Part shown: one piece after another, positions 32,806 to 41,779 of the stretch
Position numbering within the stretch: position 1 is the stretch's first letter
Layout of the letters: each line of letters opens with the position of its first letter
DNA from: DATKMK01 sp035541895
GTDB lineage: Bacteria > Desulfobacterota > Binatia > HRBIN30 > JACQVA1
Direction of reading: 5' to 3'
Length of the DNA: 55,270 nt
NCBI GenBank assembly: GCA_035541895.1
Contig: DATKMK010000096.1
Span: 1-55,270, forward strand
The notes under the pieces: generated by a model
Database searches by the model: none
What the model was told of the DNA's origin: nothing
Seen by the model: the letters and a program-made list of their open reading frames with translations, nothing else
Translations under genes and position numbers: made by a program

Positions 32806-33960
32806 ATGGGCAATGCGAAACCGCTGCAATTTCATCGAGCGCCGATCGGCGAGGAGGAAATCGCCGAGGTGATCGACACCCTGCGCTCGGGGTGGATTAC
32901 GATGGGACCGAGAACCCGTGCGTTCGAAGAGGCCTTCGCCCGAGCCATCGGTGCACGGCACGCGGTGGCGGTGAATTCTTGCACGAGTGCCTTGCATCTC
33001 GGTCTGGATGCACTGGGTCTTGGTCCAGACGACGAGGTGATTACGTCTACGTACACGTTCACCGCCACCGTGGCGACGATTCTGCATGTGCGCGCCCGTC
33101 CTGTGCTGGTTGATTGCTGCGATGATACGCTCAACATCGACCCGGACGACATTCGGCGCAAGATCACGCCTTGCACCCGCGCCATCGTCCCGGTGCATTT
33201 TGCCGGCCACCCGGCTGCGATGGATGAGATCGGGGAGATTGCGCGGGAGCACGAGTTGGTGGTTTTCGAGGACGCCGCCCACGCGCTGCCGGCGTCGTTT
33301 GCTGGCCGAACCATCGGCACGATTAGCCCGCTCACGGCGTTCAGCTTCTACGCGACGAAGAACATCACGACCGGCGAGGGGGGGATGTTGACGACCGACG
33401 ACGACGGGTTGGCCGAGCGCTTGCGCCCGCGCCGGCTCCATGGCATGAGCCGCGACGCTTGGCGTCGCTACACCGCTGAGGGTTCGTGGCGGTATGACGT
33501 GGAGTATCCCGGCTTCAAGTACAACATGACCGACATCAACGCGGCATTGGGGCTGGTGCAATTGAAGAAGATGGAGCGGTTTCGTGCGGCGCGTAGCGCG
33601 CTGGCGGCGCGATACGACGAATGGTTTCGGGACGTCCCGGAGGTGCGGGTGCCCATCACGCGCTCAGAGGTGTCGCATGCGTGGCATCTGTACGTGCTGC
33701 GCATTCAGCCGGAGGCGGCCGTCTCTCGCGATCGTCTCATCGACGAACTCAAGCGATCGGAGATCGGTGTCAGTCAACATTTCATCCCGATCCATTTCTT
33801 CTCGTTCTATCAGCAGGCGTTGGGTGTGGATTGCGGACAATTCCCGGTTGCCACCGCGGCCGGGGACTCCACGGTGTCGCTCCCGCTCTATCCGGATCTG
33901 AGCGTCGACGATCTCGACCGCGTTGCCGAGACCGTCTGCCGGCTCGTACGAGGACAGTGA
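32806..33960 (+). CDS. DegT/DnrJ/EryC1-family PLP sugar aminotransferase
   Basis: A 384-residue aminotransferase converting a keto-sugar nucleotide to the amino-sugar, with glutamate as usual donor. The N-terminal substrate segment is SGWITMGPRTRAFEEAFA, the PLP phosphate region is VNSCTSALHLGLDALGL, and the Schiff-base lysine is in SFYATKNITTGEGG. The late motif QHFIPIHFFSFYQQ is typical of the ArnB/PglE branch. The ATG at 32806 follows a GGAAGGA run. Together with the LegB-like dehydratase it would give a 4-amino-4,6-dideoxy sugar. It precedes the phosphoglycosyltransferase gene by 7 bases. Confidence 0.92.
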   Translation: MGNAKPLQFHRAPIGEEEIAEVIDTLRSGWITMGPRTRAFEEAFARAIGARHAVAVNSCTSALHLGLDALGLGPDDEVITSTYTFTATVATILHVRARPVLVDCCDDTLNIDPDDIRRKITPCTRAIVPVHFAGHPAAMDEIGEIAREHELVVFEDAAHALPASFAGRTIGTISPLTAFSFYATKNITTGEGGMLTTDDDGLAERLRPRRLHGMSRDAWRRYTAEGSWRYDVEYPGFKYNMTDINAALGLVQLKKMERFRAARSALAARYDEWFRDVPEVRVPITRSEVSHAWHLYVLRIQPEAAVSRDRLIDELKRSEIGVSQHFIPIHFFSFYQQALGVDCGQFPVATAAGDSTVSLPLYPDLSVDDLDRVAETVCRLVRGQ

Positions 33961-33967
33961 GGCGAAC

Positions 33968-35368
33968 GTGAAGCGTGTCGTCGACTTCGTGTTGTCGTTG
34001 CTCGGCCTAATGTTCCTGTCGCCCTTGATGGCGGTGGTCGCCATCTCCATTCGGCTCGACTCGGCCGGTCCGATCTTCTTCCGCCAGCGCCGCATCGGGC
34101 TTCGCGGCAAGCCGTTCGAGATCTACAAGTTCCGCACGATGGTTGATGGTGCGTACAAGATGGGTTCGCGGCTGACCACGAAGCGTGATCCGCGGGTTAC
34201 GCGTATTGGTCAGGTGCTCCGATGGTTCAAGATCGACGAGTTGCCGCAGTTGTTCAACGTACTCAAGGGTGAGATGAGCCTCATCGGACCACGACCCGAG
34301 GACCCATACTTTGTCCAGTTCTATACGCCGGCGCAGCGCGAGGTGTTGTCGACACCGCCGGGCATCGTCGGGCCGAGTCAGATCTTGGGCCGCGATGAGC
34401 TGGAGAGTTATCCGGAGGGCCTGAAGGATACCGAACGGTACTACATCGACCACATTCTGCCGGAAAAACTCGACCGCGATCTGACGTACGTTCGCTCGGC
34501 GAGCTTTGTCGGCGACTTGCGGTTGCTCGTTCAAGGGGTATGGGCGACCGTGCGGGGCGCTGTAAAGACCCGTTATCTGTGGCGCCGGCGCAAACGCATC
34601 GCACTCATGGTTGCCGATCTGGCTCTCTGTGCGCTTTCGTATTGGATCTCCGTGCTGATCCGCTATGAAGGGGATTGGCCCGACGACCCGAGCTTTGCGC
34701 TGCCACCCCTGCTGATGATCCTGCTAACGCGGCCCATCGTTCTGATCTACTTTGGTGCCTACCAAGGGATTCCGGCCTACTTCGGAATGGCCGACGTGAC
34801 GGCGCTGTGCAAGGCGGCGGTGCTCAGCGGCGTGATCGCTGCGGGGTTCACCTTCCTGTTGGGCCTGCAGCATTTTCCTCGGTCGGTGTTTGCGATCGAC
34901 TGTGCCCTGGTGTGCTTTCTGATCGGCGGACTGCGCTATGGTCTGCGCATGTGGGTTCGCCGTGGCGTCGAGCAGCGCCGGCCGGGAAAACAGAGGGCGC
35001 TGATTGTTGGAGCCGGCAGCGGCGGCGAACTGATCAGTCGCATGTTGCTGGAAGATCCGTTGTCACCGTATCGTCCGATCGGATTCGTCGATGAATCGCC
35101 GGAGCGTTGGGGATCATTGATTCACGGCGTGCGGGTGTTGGGAGGCATTGCCGAGTTGCCGCTGGCCCTGTCCGCGAACGGGGTGAAGGCGGTGTTCGTT
35201 TGCTTGTCCGACCTCGAAGCGGCCGTGGTGCAAGATGTCATGTCGGTCTGTGAGCACGCCAGCGTCGACTATCGGGTCGTGCCCACTCTCACCGATTTGC
35301 TGAATACCGACGTGTTCACGGTCGAGCGCCCTGGGTATGCGCCACAACGGATGGCCGTGCGGAACTGA
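33968..35368 (+). CDS. phosphoglycosyltransferase fused to a PglF/WbpM-like membrane and CoA-binding domain
   Basis: A 466-residue fusion. Residues 1-195 are a complete small PglC-type phosphoglycosyltransferase: reentrant helix VLSLLGLMFLSPLMAV, FRQRRIGLRGKPF, FRTMVDGA, catalytic Asp90-Glu91 in KIDELPQL and SLIGPRPE. It would attach the first sugar phosphate to undecaprenyl phosphate. Residues ~205-325 have four hydrophobic helices, and ~343-460 a Rossmann-like domain (ALIVGAGSGGELISRMLLED ... GFVDESPER), as in the N-terminus of WbpM/PglF dehydratases or of WbaP/WcaJ; the catalytic SDR domain of PglF is absent. In WbaP-type proteins this membrane/Rossmann part precedes the transferase, so the order here is reversed. 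GTG 33968 is the start. Reading frame is continuous. Confidence 0.88.
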   Translation: MKRVVDFVLSLLGLMFLSPLMAVVAISIRLDSAGPIFFRQRRIGLRGKPFEIYKFRTMVDGAYKMGSRLTTKRDPRVTRIGQVLRWFKIDELPQLFNVLKGEMSLIGPRPEDPYFVQFYTPAQREVLSTPPGIVGPSQILGRDELESYPEGLKDTERYYIDHILPEKLDRDLTYVRSASFVGDLRLLVQGVWATVRGAVKTRYLWRRRKRIALMVADLALCALSYWISVLIRYEGDWPDDPSFALPPLLMILLTRPIVLIYFGAYQGIPAYFGMADVTALCKAAVLSGVIAAGFTFLLGLQHFPRSVFAIDCALVCFLIGGLRYGLRMWVRRGVEQRRPGKQRALIVGAGSGGELISRMLLEDPLSPYRPIGFVDESPERWGSLIHGVRVLGGIAELPLALSANGVKAVFVCLSDLEAAVVQDVMSVCEHASVDYRVVPTLTDLLNTDVFTVERPGYAPQRMAVRN

Positions 35369-35394
35369 GTGATCGCGAGCGAGGGAGCGCAGTG

Positions 35395-36402
35395 ATGTCA
35401 GACGATCTCGTATTGGTGACTGGTGGAGCTGGATACGTCGGCTCACACCTGACGCAGAAGTTGTTGGATCTCGGCTACCGCGTCCGCATTTTGGATAACT
35501 TTCTCTACGGTGAGCACGGTCTCGCGGCTCTCCGATCCAATCCCCGACTCGAAGTGCGGACGGGCGACGTGTGCAACATCCGAGACGTCGCCCACGCGGT
35601 GCAGGGGGCACGAGCCGTCGTGGCGCTCGCCGCACTCGTGGGAGATCCGGCGTGTGAGGTCGATCCGCAAGAGGCGCTGACGATCAATTTCGAATCGACT
35701 CGCTGCCTACTGGATGCGAGCCGCGCGGCGGGTGTCGGGCGGTTGGTGTTCGCGTCGTCATGCAGCGTGTACGGCGCGAACGGCACCGAGTTGCTCGAGG
35801 AGACCTCGCACCTCAACCCCGTTTCTCTCTACGCGCGCACGCGGATCATGTCCGAAGAAGTGCTGTTACAAGAGCGCGGCCCGGTCGAAGTGATCATTCT
35901 TCGGCTCGCAACGGTGTGCGGGTATTCGGCCCGGATGCGGTTCGATCTGATGGTGAACACCATCACCGCGCGTGCCGCGGTGAACGGTCGCGTGAGCATA
36001 TTCGGAGCGGACCAATGGCGCCCGCACCTGCACGTCCAAGACGCGGCGGCGGCGTTTGCGGCCGCGGTGCAGGCGCCGTCGTCGGCCGCACAAGGAAGCA
36101 TCTTCAACGTTGGTCACGAGTCGCAGAACTTCACCATCGGCGAAATCGGAGACAAGGTCGTTGAGCACTTGCCCGACACCGTTGTCGAGTACGCCAACGG
36201 CGGCGGCGACCGCCGCAGCTATCGCGTGAGCTTTGCGCGCATTCGCGACCAACTCGACTTCACGCCGCGGTTCACTGTCGACGATGCGATCGAGGAAGTG
36301 CGCACGGCACTGGCTGCCGGTGCGGTCAAGGATTACGAAGACGAGGTGTATCACAACGTCAAGTGGCTGCGCCGAGCTGGAGTTCGGCCGACCGCCGCGT
36401 AG
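35395..36402 (+). CDS. NAD-dependent epimerase/dehydratase (extended SDR) with YxxxR active site
   Basis: A 335-residue extended SDR acting on an NDP-sugar. TGGAGYVGSHLTQKLLDLGY is the nucleotide site, LAALVGDPACEVDP a family-specific loop and SSCSVYG the catalytic serine/threonine segment. The expected YxxxK appears as YARTR, with arginine in the lysine position. The C-terminal part includes WRPHLHVQDAAAAF. Related SDRs with LVGDPAC act as sugar epimerases/dehydratases in cell-surface loci. ATG 35395 has GGGAG seven bases upstream. The Lys-to-Arg change may lower or alter activity, or reflect subfamily variation. Confidence 0.83.
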   Translation: MSDDLVLVTGGAGYVGSHLTQKLLDLGYRVRILDNFLYGEHGLAALRSNPRLEVRTGDVCNIRDVAHAVQGARAVVALAALVGDPACEVDPQEALTINFESTRCLLDASRAAGVGRLVFASSCSVYGANGTELLEETSHLNPVSLYARTRIMSEEVLLQERGPVEVIILRLATVCGYSARMRFDLMVNTITARAAVNGRVSIFGADQWRPHLHVQDAAAAFAAAVQAPSSAAQGSIFNVGHESQNFTIGEIGDKVVEHLPDTVVEYANGGGDRRSYRVSFARIRDQLDFTPRFTVDDAIEEVRTALAAGAVKDYEDEVYHNVKWLRRAGVRPTAA

Positions 36403-36438
36403 TATCTCCCGCCTGCAGATTCCCGTGGTCCGTACAAC

Positions 36439-37497
36439 ATGAGTGAGTGGTCGCGACGGTCAGTCGCGTTGGTGGGGTGTGGCCGAATTGCCGACGTCCA
36501 CCGGCAATATCTCGCAACCGTACCGCAGGCGGAGCTGATTGCGGTGTGCGACGCCGACCCGCAGGCGCGTCGCGCGATGAGCGCGCGCGCCGCCGTGCCG
36601 GCGTATGCGTCGCTGGACGATCTGTTGCGCTGCGCGGCTCCTCACGTCGTGCACATTGTGACGCCACCTCCGACTCATGCGGCACTTGCCATGCAGGCGT
36701 TGGAGGGCGGCGCGCATGTCTTGGTCGAAAAGCCGATGGCGCTCGATGGCGCGGCGGCAGATGCCTTGGTGGCGGCGGCACGCCGCCGGAGTCTGATCGT
36801 GACGGCCGATCACAATCGCTGGTTCGATCCGGTGGTGCAGCGTGCGCGACAATGGCTGGCAGCCGATACGCTCGGGGAGTTGGTGGGTGTCGATATTTTC
36901 CAGAGCGCGGCGCCGGACCCGAATGTGAAAACCCAGGAGTGGAAGGACCGCTTGCCGGGCGGGGCACTGCACGACGTCGCCCCGCATCCGGCATACCTGC
37001 TCCGTCATTTTGCCGGACCGCTCGACACGGTCGAAGTCGTCAGTCAACGCGATGAGGCGGGACAAGTGGTGGAAGCACGCGTCGCGGCGCGCGGCCGCAT
37101 TGCGTGCGGGACGATCACGCTGTCGATGCGTGCCCGACCCGCCGTCAATTGGGTGCGGCTATTCGGAACCGTGGCGACGGCCGAGATCAATCTCAATCAC
37201 ATGACACTTGTTCTGTACCGCGAACATCGAGTCTCCAAACTCATCGGGAAGGTGCTCCCCAACCTCGACGTCGCGTGGCAACTGCTGCAGGAGACGGTGC
37301 GCAACGGGGTGGAGTTCGTGCGCGGGCGCCAACGCTTCTATCCCGGAATGGGTGCGCACCTGCGCGCGTTCTACGAGTCGATCACCACCGGGGCGCCGCC
37401 GCCGGTTAGTCCGGAGGAGGCACGCGACGTCGTGGCGCTGTGCGAGCAGATCTTCGCTCCAAGCGCCGCGCCTCGTCTGCGAGCGGTCGCAACGTGA
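36439..37497 (+). CDS. Gfo/Idh/MocA-family oxidoreductase
   Basis: A 352-residue NAD(P)-dependent dehydrogenase for a sugar or sugar nucleotide. Rossmann motif ALVGCGRIADVHRQYLA, then the family's VHIVTPPPTHAALAMQAL and VLVEKPMAL with the catalytic EKP lysine. The C-terminal β-sheet domain includes LPGGALHDVAPHPAYLLRHF, where the GG-x-x-x-D-x-x-x-H element aligns with the family's substrate-binding residues. It overlaps the next SDR by GTGA. In surface-sugar pathways such enzymes oxidise C3 or reduce keto sugars before amination. Confidence 0.9.
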   Translation: MSEWSRRSVALVGCGRIADVHRQYLATVPQAELIAVCDADPQARRAMSARAAVPAYASLDDLLRCAAPHVVHIVTPPPTHAALAMQALEGGAHVLVEKPMALDGAAADALVAAARRRSLIVTADHNRWFDPVVQRARQWLAADTLGELVGVDIFQSAAPDPNVKTQEWKDRLPGGALHDVAPHPAYLLRHFAGPLDTVEVVSQRDEAGQVVEARVAARGRIACGTITLSMRARPAVNWVRLFGTVATAEINLNHMTLVLYREHRVSKLIGKVLPNLDVAWQLLQETVRNGVEFVRGRQRFYPGMGAHLRAFYESITTGAPPPVSPEEARDVVALCEQIFAPSAAPRLRAVAT

Positions 37498-38459
37498 AGG
37501 TGCTCGTCACCGGTGCAACCGGTTTCCTCGGCCGGCACGTGGTCGCACGCCTGGCGGCGGAACGTCTCGCCGTCGCGGCGTTGGTTCGCGACCCGCGGGC
37601 GACCCTGCCGCCCGGCGTCGAAACCATTACGGGCGATCTGGCCGATCCGGAGAGTTTGCGGCGCGCGATGCAGGGCGCAGACTGGGTGATTCATGCCGCA
37701 GCACGGGTGACCACCACGGGTTCGTGGGCGGAATTCGACGCCGCCAATGTCTCCGGGACTGCGCAGATATTGGCCGCCGCGCAAGCGGCGGGCGTGAAGC
37801 GGATCGTGCACGTCAGCTCGCTGAGTGTCTACGCCGTGGAGGCAAGCGGCGTAACGATCACCGAGGAGAGCGGCTACGAAGCCGGCGCCGGCGAACGCGG
37901 ATTATACGCGCGGTCCAAATTGATTGCCGACCGCCTGGCGATGCAAGCGGCGCATGGTGGCGCGCCGGTTGTGGTGGTGCGACCGGGATTGCTCTACGGA
38001 CCCGGACGGCGTCCGCCGCTCGCGCGTCGAGCGATCGCGTTTGGACCGGTGCGGGTGATCTTGGGTAGCCCGCGATATCTCTTGCCAATGAGCTATGTGG
38101 AAAATGTCGCCGATGCGCTGCTGCTGGCGGCGCAAACCGAAGGCGCCAACGGTCGGGCGTACACCGTCGTCGACGCTAATGTGCGGCAGGCGGAATATGC
38201 GGCTCAATACCGGCGGCTCGCCCATCAGCGCTGGTACCCCATCTACCTTCCGGCGTCGCTGCTGATGCCGGCGGCACGCGTCGCGGAGGTCGTGGGCCGA
38301 CTCACGCGTCGGTCGGCACCGCTGACGCGCCATCAGCTTCGGCGCACAACCTGGAGCGCGTTCTACGATTGCACGCGGGCCGAGCGAGAGTTGGGTTGGC
38401 GTCCGCGCGTCGACTGGGTTGAGGGCCTGCGCCGGAGCTTCAACGCGAGGACGCAATGA
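37494..38459 (+). CDS. NAD(P)-dependent sugar epimerase/reductase (extended SDR)
   Basis: A 321-residue SDR with the N-terminal motif TGATGFLGRHVVARLAAERL, catalytic SSLSVYAVEASG and YARSK, then VVVVRPGLLYGPGRRPPLAR. The pattern resembles 3β-hydroxysteroid-dehydrogenase-like and dihydroflavonol-reductase-like SDRs found in polysaccharide loci. GTG 37494 overlaps the preceding stop, and the 3' end overlaps the methyltransferase by ATGA. Probably sets the final configuration or oxidation state of a nucleotide sugar; the specific reaction is not identifiable. Confidence 0.85.
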   Translation: MKVLVTGATGFLGRHVVARLAAERLAVAALVRDPRATLPPGVETITGDLADPESLRRAMQGADWVIHAAARVTTTGSWAEFDAANVSGTAQILAAAQAAGVKRIVHVSSLSVYAVEASGVTITEESGYEAGAGERGLYARSKLIADRLAMQAAHGGAPVVVVRPGLLYGPGRRPPLARRAIAFGPVRVILGSPRYLLPMSYVENVADALLLAAQTEGANGRAYTVVDANVRQAEYAAQYRRLAHQRWYPIYLPASLLMPAARVAEVVGRLTRRSAPLTRHQLRRTTWSAFYDCTRAERELGWRPRVDWVEGLRRSFNARTQ

Positions 38460-39199
38460 CTCGCCAGGCGCCCGCAGAGATTCAAGCGTATTACCGCGAT
38501 CACGACGTCGTCGCGCACTACCTCGCGCGCCGCACGACGCAGCCACTCAACGGAACGCTCCACGCCGCACAAGTTCGATTTCTGCGCCGCGTGGTTGCGG
38601 AGAGGCGTCCCCGCCGAGTGGTAGAGATTGCGCCCGGGCCGGCGCGTCTCACTGCCGAAGTTCACCTCCCGGGTACCGGTGTCGCGGTTGAGTTCAGTGA
38701 GGGAATGCTCGCGGCGGCCGTCGCGCGAATCGGCGAGGGATCATCGTGGCAACTGGTGCGCGGCGATGCGTTTCGCTTGCCGATCGCGGCTCATCGTGCG
38801 GACTTGGTGTACGCGCTGCGCTTCGTTCGCCGTTTTCAACTCCAAGAGCGGCAGCAATTGTACGCTGAGATGCGACGCATCCTGCGACCCGGCGGGGCGT
38901 TGGTCCTTGACGCGCAAAGTCGGGCCGTGGCCCTGCCGCATCGACAGGCGAAGGGGCTCGATCGCTATCCGGTCTACGACGCACTCTACAGCCGGAACGA
39001 GTTAGTGTCCGAGCTGACCGCGGCGGGTTTCCGGGTGAGACGGATGGCCGGCATCATCAAGCATTTCAACGTTCAGAAGCGGCTCAACCGACTGCGACGG
39101 CTCGGGTTGCACGGCCTGGCTCGCGGCCTCATTCAAGCGCTGGATGTGGTGCCGAGTCGTAGCCCGTCGACGTGGATGGTGCTGAGCGAGGTCGCGTGA
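38456..39199 (+). CDS. class I SAM-dependent methyltransferase
   Basis: A 247-residue methyltransferase. SAM motif I reads VVEIAPGPARLTAEV. The acidic residue ending strand 2 is in VAVEFSEGML, and motif III around LRPGGALVLDAQSR is typical. It could O- or N-methylate a sugar of the repeat unit. The ATG overlaps the SDR stop, and its own stop overlaps the ATG of the Wzx-like gene (TGATG), so it is translated as part of a tightly coupled set. Confidence 0.85.
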   Translation: MTRQAPAEIQAYYRDHDVVAHYLARRTTQPLNGTLHAAQVRFLRRVVAERRPRRVVEIAPGPARLTAEVHLPGTGVAVEFSEGMLAAAVARIGEGSSWQLVRGDAFRLPIAAHRADLVYALRFVRRFQLQERQQLYAEMRRILRPGGALVLDAQSRAVALPHRQAKGLDRYPVYDALYSRNELVSELTAAGFRVRRMAGIIKHFNVQKRLNRLRRLGLHGLARGLIQALDVVPSRSPSTWMVLSEVA

Positions 39200-40533
39200 T
39201 GGCACGGTCGGTCGGCGGCAACGCGGCCTATACGTTGGTGGCCCAAGTCGGCTCAACCATCTTGGGATTGAGCACCAGTATCATCACGGCGCGTGTGTTG
39301 GGGCCAAGCGCGCGGGGAATCTTCACGCTGGTAACGACCTTACCGCATACGCTGTCGGCGATGGTGAAGCTCGGTCTCGCGCAGGGCGCCGTGTATGCCA
39401 TTCGCAAGAACAAGGTTGCTCCGTCGAAGGTTGCCTCCCATTTGGCGATCACCGCCGTCGGGTTGTCCGGCCCGGTCGTGCTGGGCGCGATATTCTTCCG
39501 CGAACAAATGGCGAGCGGATTCATGAAGGGGGCGGAGCCAATTTATCTGATTTTGGGCCTGCCGCTCGTGCCGTTGTTGTTGATCGAGAGCTACTTCTAT
39601 GCGGTGCTGCAAGGCCTCGAGTACTTTCGGCTCGCGAACCATCGTGTGATCGTGTCGAGTCTGCTGGCGCCGAGCACAATGTTCATCGCGCTGGTACTCT
39701 GTGGCGGCGGGCTACGCGCCGCGATCTTGACCAATCTGGCGCTGGTGGTGGCCATGGATGTGTGGCTCATCGCCACCGTCTTCTCGCTGGCGCCGTTTCG
39801 TTGGCAGTGGGATTGGCGGTTCGCCGAACAGATGCTCAAGTTCGGGGTCAAGTCGCACTTGCAGATTCTGGCGCAACACCTGCACATGCGCATTGATGTG
39901 TACATCATCGCAGCCTTCCTGACGCCGGCCGACGTTGCCTTCTACGCGATCGCCACTCGTCTGGCGGAGCTCGTCTTCAACGTGCCCGAGTCGCTCGGTA
40001 TGGTGGTGTACCCGCGGCAGGCCGGATCATCCAAGCAGCGGGTCGAGGATCTGACCGCAACCGCCTGCCGCCACACCATTTTCGTGACCAGCGTTGCCGC
40101 CGTGGGTCTGGTCACGATTGGCCCATGGTTGATCCGGCTGTGGTACGGTGCTGCTTATGCGCCGGTCGCGGCCCCGCTGCCGTATCTGGTCGTGGGAGTC
40201 ATCATGATGTCGGTGTTCTTCATGTTTACCCGCAACTTCACCAGCCAGAATCGACAAGAGGTCAATCTACTCTCGTCGGTCGTGGCGCTCGGAGGCAATT
40301 TCGGGCTGAACATTGTGCTCGTTCCGCGCATGGGTATCGCCGGTGCCGGTCTATCGTCCGCGATTTCCTACAGTCTTGGTGCGGCGATCCTGGCGAGCAT
40401 CTACTTTCGCGAATCAGGCAAGCGGGTGCGCGACGTGGTAGTGCTTCAACGATCGGATGTCGCGGAGTATCGTCGACTGGTTCAGTCGGCCGCGAGTCGC
40501 TGGCTACCGAAGTCCGCCACGGGCCCCGCGTGA
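39199..40533 (+). CDS. wzx: Wzx-type polysaccharide flippase (MOP superfamily)
   Basis: A 444-residue integral membrane protein with about twelve to fourteen helices. It flips undecaprenyl-linked repeat units across the inner membrane for Wzy polymerisation. The start MARSVGGNAAYTLVAQVGST and the following ARVLGPSARGIFTLVTTLPH are typical of polysaccharide_synt-type flippases. ATG 39199 overlaps the methyltransferase stop; a longer frame from 39172 adds unrelated residues. With the Wzy, Wzz and Wza candidates it completes a Wzx/Wzy-dependent export route. Confidence 0.9.
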   Translation: MARSVGGNAAYTLVAQVGSTILGLSTSIITARVLGPSARGIFTLVTTLPHTLSAMVKLGLAQGAVYAIRKNKVAPSKVASHLAITAVGLSGPVVLGAIFFREQMASGFMKGAEPIYLILGLPLVPLLLIESYFYAVLQGLEYFRLANHRVIVSSLLAPSTMFIALVLCGGGLRAAILTNLALVVAMDVWLIATVFSLAPFRWQWDWRFAEQMLKFGVKSHLQILAQHLHMRIDVYIIAAFLTPADVAFYAIATRLAELVFNVPESLGMVVYPRQAGSSKQRVEDLTATACRHTIFVTSVAAVGLVTIGPWLIRLWYGAAYAPVAAPLPYLVVGVIMMSVFFMFTRNFTSQNRQEVNLLSSVVALGGNFGLNIVLVPRMGIAGAGLSSAISYSLGAAILASIYFRESGKRVRDVVVLQRSDVAEYRRLVQSAASRWLPKSATGPA

Positions 40534-41771
40534 CTAGCGCACCACCGCGGCGCGTGCTGTTCGTCGAGGCGTCCAGCGGCGGAGTCGTCGGTGGATCCCT
40601 GACGGGGCTGTATCATCTGATCCGCGGACTCGATCGAACCCGATTCTCGCCGGCGATGGTGCTGTATGAACCCAAGAGCATTGAGGCTGATTTGAAGGCG
40701 TTGGACGTACCCGTGTACCACCTCCGTCGTTATCGGATGGCCAAAGAGCACGCGCTCTTGAACTATGACGGTTACCACCAAGCCAAGCAGTCGCGAGAGG
40801 TGCGATCGCTGCTGCGACTCGGCCGTCAAACGCTGCGGCTGGCGGTCGAAGAGCTGCCCGCGGCCGTGCGACTTGCCCGCCTCATTCGGAAAAGCCGAGC
40901 GGACGTCGTGCACTTGGGAAACGGGATGCGAGCGAATTTCGACGCCCTGCTCGCTTGCCGCCTGACCCGGACGCCGGTTGTGTGTCACGTGAAGGGCTTC
41001 GAAAAATATGCGCGCCGCGAGCGCTGTGCCGCGCGTCACGTGGACGCGATGGTGTCGATGACGCACGCCGTGCAAGACCATTGCGCCGCGCACGGCGTGG
41101 TCGCGCGCTGCAACCAAGTTATCTACGACGCGGTCGATGAGAACGAGTTTCAGCCGCGCCGGTCGGCTGAAGATGTGCGGGCGGAATTTGGTCTGTCAGT
41201 TGCCACGCCCTGTTTCGGCATCGTCGGCAACATCCAGGAGTGGAAGGGCCAGGCCGTGGTTGTAGAAGCGACCGCGCATGTCCGCACCCGAGTGCCGCAG
41301 GCGGTGTGTCTCATCGTCGGCGGCGCGCATCGCGCCGGCGCGGAGTACGAGAGAGCCCTCCACCGTCGCGTGCAGGAGTTGGGACTGGCGTCGGCGATTC
41401 GCTTCGTTGGATTCCGGACCGATGTGCCCGATCTGATGAACGCACTCGACGTCATCGTGCACGCGTCGATCCGGGGCGAACCGTTCGGCCGCGTCATTTT
41501 GGAAGGCATGCTGCTGCGCAAGTCGGTGATCGCCGCGGCGGCCGGCGGCGTCCCGGAACTGATCCGCGACGGCGAAACCGGGTACCTCGTGGCGCCGGGG
41601 GATTCCGCGGTGCTTGCGGATCGACTGGTGTCGCTCCTCGGTGATCCGCAACTTCGCGCGGACATCGGCGCACGGGCGCAAACGTGGGCCCGCGAGCAGT
41701 TCAGCTTGGCGCAGCACGTGTCGATGATGACGAAACTCTACGAGCGCTTGACCCGACATCCATCCGACTAG
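40530..41771 (+). CDS. GT4-family glycosyltransferase
   Basis: A 413-residue GT-B enzyme: N-terminal RVLFVEASSGGVVGGSLTGL and VVHLGNGMRANFDALLACRL; C-terminal GIVGNIQEWKGQAVVVEATA, VGGAHRAGAEYERAL and HASIRGEPFGRVILEGMLLR with the EX7E glutamates. GTG 40530 overlaps the Wzx stop. It would add a sugar to the repeat unit; its place after the flippase gene gives no clue to order of action. Confidence 0.9.
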   Translation: MTSAPPRRVLFVEASSGGVVGGSLTGLYHLIRGLDRTRFSPAMVLYEPKSIEADLKALDVPVYHLRRYRMAKEHALLNYDGYHQAKQSREVRSLLRLGRQTLRLAVEELPAAVRLARLIRKSRADVVHLGNGMRANFDALLACRLTRTPVVCHVKGFEKYARRERCAARHVDAMVSMTHAVQDHCAAHGVVARCNQVIYDAVDENEFQPRRSAEDVRAEFGLSVATPCFGIVGNIQEWKGQAVVVEATAHVRTRVPQAVCLIVGGAHRAGAEYERALHRRVQELGLASAIRFVGFRTDVPDLMNALDVIVHASIRGEPFGRVILEGMLLRKSVIAAAAGGVPELIRDGETGYLVAPGDSAVLADRLVSLLGDPQLRADIGARAQTWAREQFSLAQHVSMMTKLYERLTRHPSD

Positions 41772-41779
41772 CTGAGACT

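Noticed and set aside
29418..33960. Complete legionaminic/pseudaminic acid pathway
   Set aside because: Only the early LegB-like and aminotransferase steps are present; no NeuB/LegI synthase, hydrolysing epimerase or CMP-transferase was found.
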